A stretch of 60,937 bases of DNA. Origin: DATKPC01 sp035524275 (GTDB taxonomy: Bacteria > Pseudomonadota > Gammaproteobacteria > Burkholderiales > Burkholderiaceae_F). The stretch lies in NCBI GenBank assembly GCA_035524275.1, contig DATKPC010000006.1, positions 1-60,937 of the forward strand. Reading direction: 5' to 3'. A program made the translations under genes and the position numbers. Positions 59,203-60,937 of the stretch are shown here, piece by piece (within the stretch, counting starts at the first letter, position 1; every line of letters starts with the position of its first letter). The notes beneath the pieces are model-generated. The model was not told the origin of the DNA. It worked only from the letters and a program-made list of their open reading frames with translations, and did not search any database.

Positions 59203-60210
59203 GTGCGCATCGCGACGCTGAACTGCCTCAACTTCACGCTTCCCGGTCGTGTCGCGTATGCGCAGGTCGCCCCCCTGACGGACGCGGAATATGCGGCGCG
59301 CGTCGAATGGCTGGCCGCGATGCTGCGGCGCCTCGACGCCGACCTCGTGCTGCTGCAGGAGATCTTCCACGAGCGCGCCCTCGCCGCCGCCGTCGCGCGT
59401 GTCGGCGACGAGCGTACGTTCTCCTCCGCGGCGCCGCTGGCGACGGATGACAACGACAAGCCACGCCTGGGGCTGGCCTGGCGCGCACCCTGGCAACCGA
59501 CGATCGAGACGATCCGCGCGTTCCCGCCCGGGCTCGGCGTGCCCTTGCCCGACCTGCCGCCGCACGAGGCCTTCTCGCGCCCGATCCTGTGCGCGCGCGT
59601 CGCCATCGAGGATCGCGACGGGCGCAGGTCGCCGCTCGTCGTCTTCAACGTCCACCTGAAGTCGCGGCGGCCGATCCTCGCCGGCGGGGAGACCGACGAG
59701 GACGCGTCCGCGCGGGCCCGGGGCCGCCTGCGCGCGCTCGTCGCGCGAGGCGCCGAGGCGGCGGCGCTGCGCTCCCTCGTCGTCGCGAGCCTGTCCTCCG
59801 GGGCGGCCGTCGTCGTCGGCGGCGACTTCAACGACGGCATCGCGGCGGAAACGACGATGCTGGTCGGCGACCCCGTGCGCCCGGCCGACGCCGGCGTGGC
59901 GCCACCGGAATCGCTCGTCGACGTGCTGCAGGCCTGCGACGGGCCGGCGCCGTGGCGCACGGCGCCCGCGCCCACGCATATCGACGGCGGCGCCGCGGAA
60001 CGGATCGACCACCTGCTGGTCTCGCGCCACTTCGATGCGCGCGCGGCCGGCGCCGACGAGGTGCGCGGACGCGTCCTGCTCGTCGAGACGCTGGGCGACC
60101 ACCTGCTCGAACGCCGGCGCGGCGCCGGCGAGGACGGGCCGGACCCCGCCCGCATCGCGTCGGACCACGCCGCGGTGTGCGTGACCCTCGACGTCGGTCC
60201 GGCGCGCTGA
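59203..60210 (+). CDS. Endonuclease/exonuclease/phosphatase (EEP) family protein
   Basis: EEP-fold hydrolase (335 aa) starting at GTG 59203. Motifs: RIATLNCLNF (Asn), LVLLQEIFHERAL (metal-binding Glu), FNVHLKSRR (His), VVVGGDFNDG (Asp, Asn) and the C-terminal SDHAAVCVTL (Asp-His catalytic pair). All active-site residues are present. Substrate unknown: the family includes DNases, phosphodiesterases and phosphoinositide phosphatases. No signal peptide, so cytoplasmic. It is probably separate from the upstream repeat gene despite the 53-base gap. Confidence 0.88.
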   Translation: MRIATLNCLNFTLPGRVAYAQVAPLTDAEYAARVEWLAAMLRRLDADLVLLQEIFHERALAAAVARVGDERTFSSAAPLATDDNDKPRLGLAWRAPWQPTIETIRAFPPGLGVPLPDLPPHEAFSRPILCARVAIEDRDGRRSPLVVFNVHLKSRRPILAGGETDEDASARARGRLRALVARGAEAAALRSLVVASLSSGAAVVVGGDFNDGIAAETTMLVGDPVRPADAGVAPPESLVDVLQACDGPAPWRTAPAPTHIDGGAAERIDHLLVSRHFDARAAGADEVRGRVLLVETLGDHLLERRRGAGEDGPDPARIASDHAAVCVTLDVGPAR

Positions 60211-60335
60211 ACCGTGTCGCCGGGACCGGCGCCGACCTCCAGATGTACAAGATATGGCGCGAACGCGCCCGTCAGATCAATCTGTAGTACCCCGCGGGAG
60301 GCGCCCGGCCTTGCCGCCGAGCGCTCGCGACGCCG

Positions 60336-60396
60336 TTTCCCCTCTGAAAACGCGTGCGTCGCGGCAGATTTTTTTCGTTTTCCCCTCTGAAAACGC
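60336..60396 (+). repeat. Direct repeat upstream of the SWIB gene
   Basis: TTTCCCCTCTGAAAACGC occurs twice, identically, at 60336-60353 and 60379-60396, with starts 43 bases apart (about four helical turns). The second copy ends where the promoter -35 begins, so both copies would be on the same face of the helix and could bind an activator. Confidence 0.8.
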
Positions 60397-60424
60397 TTGA
60401 TTCCCGGCGCGTTTCGCATAGTAT
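60397..60424 (+). promoter_or_regulatory. Candidate sigma-70 promoter for the SWIB gene
   Basis: TTGATT (60397-60402), a 16-base spacer and TAGTAT (60419-60424), about 100 bases before the ATG at 60524, in the 313-base gap 60211-60523. It is immediately downstream of the 18-base direct repeats. The strength of the hexamers suits a highly expressed nucleoid-type protein. Confidence 0.55.
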
Positions 60425-60523
60425 TCGGCTCACGCAACGAGAGCGCTGCTCGACTGCGATCCATCACGAGAACGCTGTCGCTGTGATCGAGGTACCCGAT
60501 CCACGAACCCAGGAGCACGATCG

Positions 60524-60919
60524 ATGGCAACCGCCAAGAAGGCAAAGAAGGCAGCTAAGAAAGCCCCGGCCAAGAAGGCCGTGAAGAAGGCCGCCGCGCC
60601 GAAGAAGGCCGCGAAGAAGGTCGTCGCCAAGAAGGCGCCCGCCAAGAAGGCCGCGAAGAAGAAGGTCGCGCGCAAGCCGAACGCCGCGTTCATGAAGCCG
60701 CTGACGCCGGTCGGCCCGCTCGCCGCGATCGTCGGCTCCGCCGCGCTGCCGCGGACCGAGGTGACCAGCAAGATCTGGGCTTACATCAAGAAGAACAAGC
60801 TGCAGGACGCCGTGAACCGCCGGATGATCAATGCCGACGACAAGCTGAAGGCGCTGTTCGGCAAGGCGCAGGCGTCGATGTTCGAACTGACGAAGTTCGT
60901 CAGCAAGCACCTGAAGTAA
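60524..60919 (+). CDS. Histone-H1-like SWIB/MDM2-domain protein
   Basis: A 131-residue protein. Residues 1-52 are a lysine/alanine-rich tail of KKAAKKAPAKK type, similar to eukaryotic histone H1 tails and bacterial Hc1/AlgP-like proteins. Residues about 55-131 form a SWIB domain (MKPLTPVGPLAAIVG, LPRTEVTSKIWAYIKKNKLQ, INADDKLKALFGK, FELTKFVSKHLK). This combination is widespread in betaproteobacteria and is expected to bind DNA. The tail contains repeated KKA units and may vary in length. It has its own promoter and is probably monocistronic. Confidence 0.93.
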   Translation: MATAKKAKKAAKKAPAKKAVKKAAAPKKAAKKVVAKKAPAKKAAKKKVARKPNAAFMKPLTPVGPLAAIVGSAALPRTEVTSKIWAYIKKNKLQDAVNRRMINADDKLKALFGKAQASMFELTKFVSKHLK

Positions 60920-60937
60920 TTCGCGCGACGCGTCGCG

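Noticed and set aside
60243..60287. A 14-codon ATG frame after the EEP-family gene
   Set aside because: No ribosome site and too short to support.

Overview
The window is a GC-rich bacterial chromosome segment that looks betaproteobacterial, probably Burkholderiales-like. The evidence is the gene order yqgE-ruvX-pyrR-pyrB-pseudo-pyrC-plsC, separate rfaE1 and rfaE2 genes instead of a fused hldE, a UbiM-type ubiquinone hydroxylase, and a lysine/alanine-rich SWIB protein. No tRNA, rRNA, CRISPR array, transposase or phage gene was seen.

About three quarters of the window (122-45000) is a surface-polysaccharide (LPS O-antigen type) locus. Left part: a WbpM-type 4,6-dehydratase, an HtrA protease and a phosphopantetheinyl transferase (both probably unrelated passengers), the heptose kinase rfaE1, a GT4 glycosyltransferase, a WbpV-type 4-ketoreductase and rfbB-rfbA-rfbC. 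Converging on these is a minus-strand operon (21566 down to 11204): a large membrane protein, an AlgJ/AlgX-like protein, an MBOAT O-acyltransferase, a GT4, two gmd paralogues and fcl.

The middle (39725 down to 22902) is a long minus-strand run. It holds a degenerate ManC fused to a GT4, the ABC exporter Wzm/Wzt (Wzt with a C-terminal glycan-binding domain), a methyltransferase with a long coiled coil (candidate chain terminator and ruler), three glycosyltransferases, a GDP-heptose set (hddA, hddC, gmhA) interleaved with a split transketolase and a ColD-like C-3 dehydratase whose PLP lysine is a histidine, then an SDR and a VTT-domain membrane protein. The locus can plausibly supply UDP-QuiNAc or UDP-FucNAc, dTDP-4-keto-rhamnose, GDP-mannose, GDP-L-fucose and GDP-D-glycero-D-manno-heptose. 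The combined enzymes suggest a rarer sugar, such as a 3,6-dideoxyheptose or a two-carbon-branched 3,6-dideoxy sugar. This is the best candidate for a new system. An intact manC is divergent from the fusion across an AT-rich 500-bp gap containing a long imperfect hairpin.

From 41685 to 46451 come a two-component system and ADP-heptose genes (hldD, gmhB, rfaE2). The rest is housekeeping: a diguanylate cyclase, apaH, ubiM, the pyrimidine/yqgE operon, photolyase, an acyl-CoA ligase, a repeat-containing unknown protein, an EEP-family hydrolase and a histone-H1-like SWIB protein. Composite GC-rich intergenic repeats occur at three places. No initiating phosphoglycosyl transferase, rfbD, O-antigen ligase or certain polymerase lies in the window.
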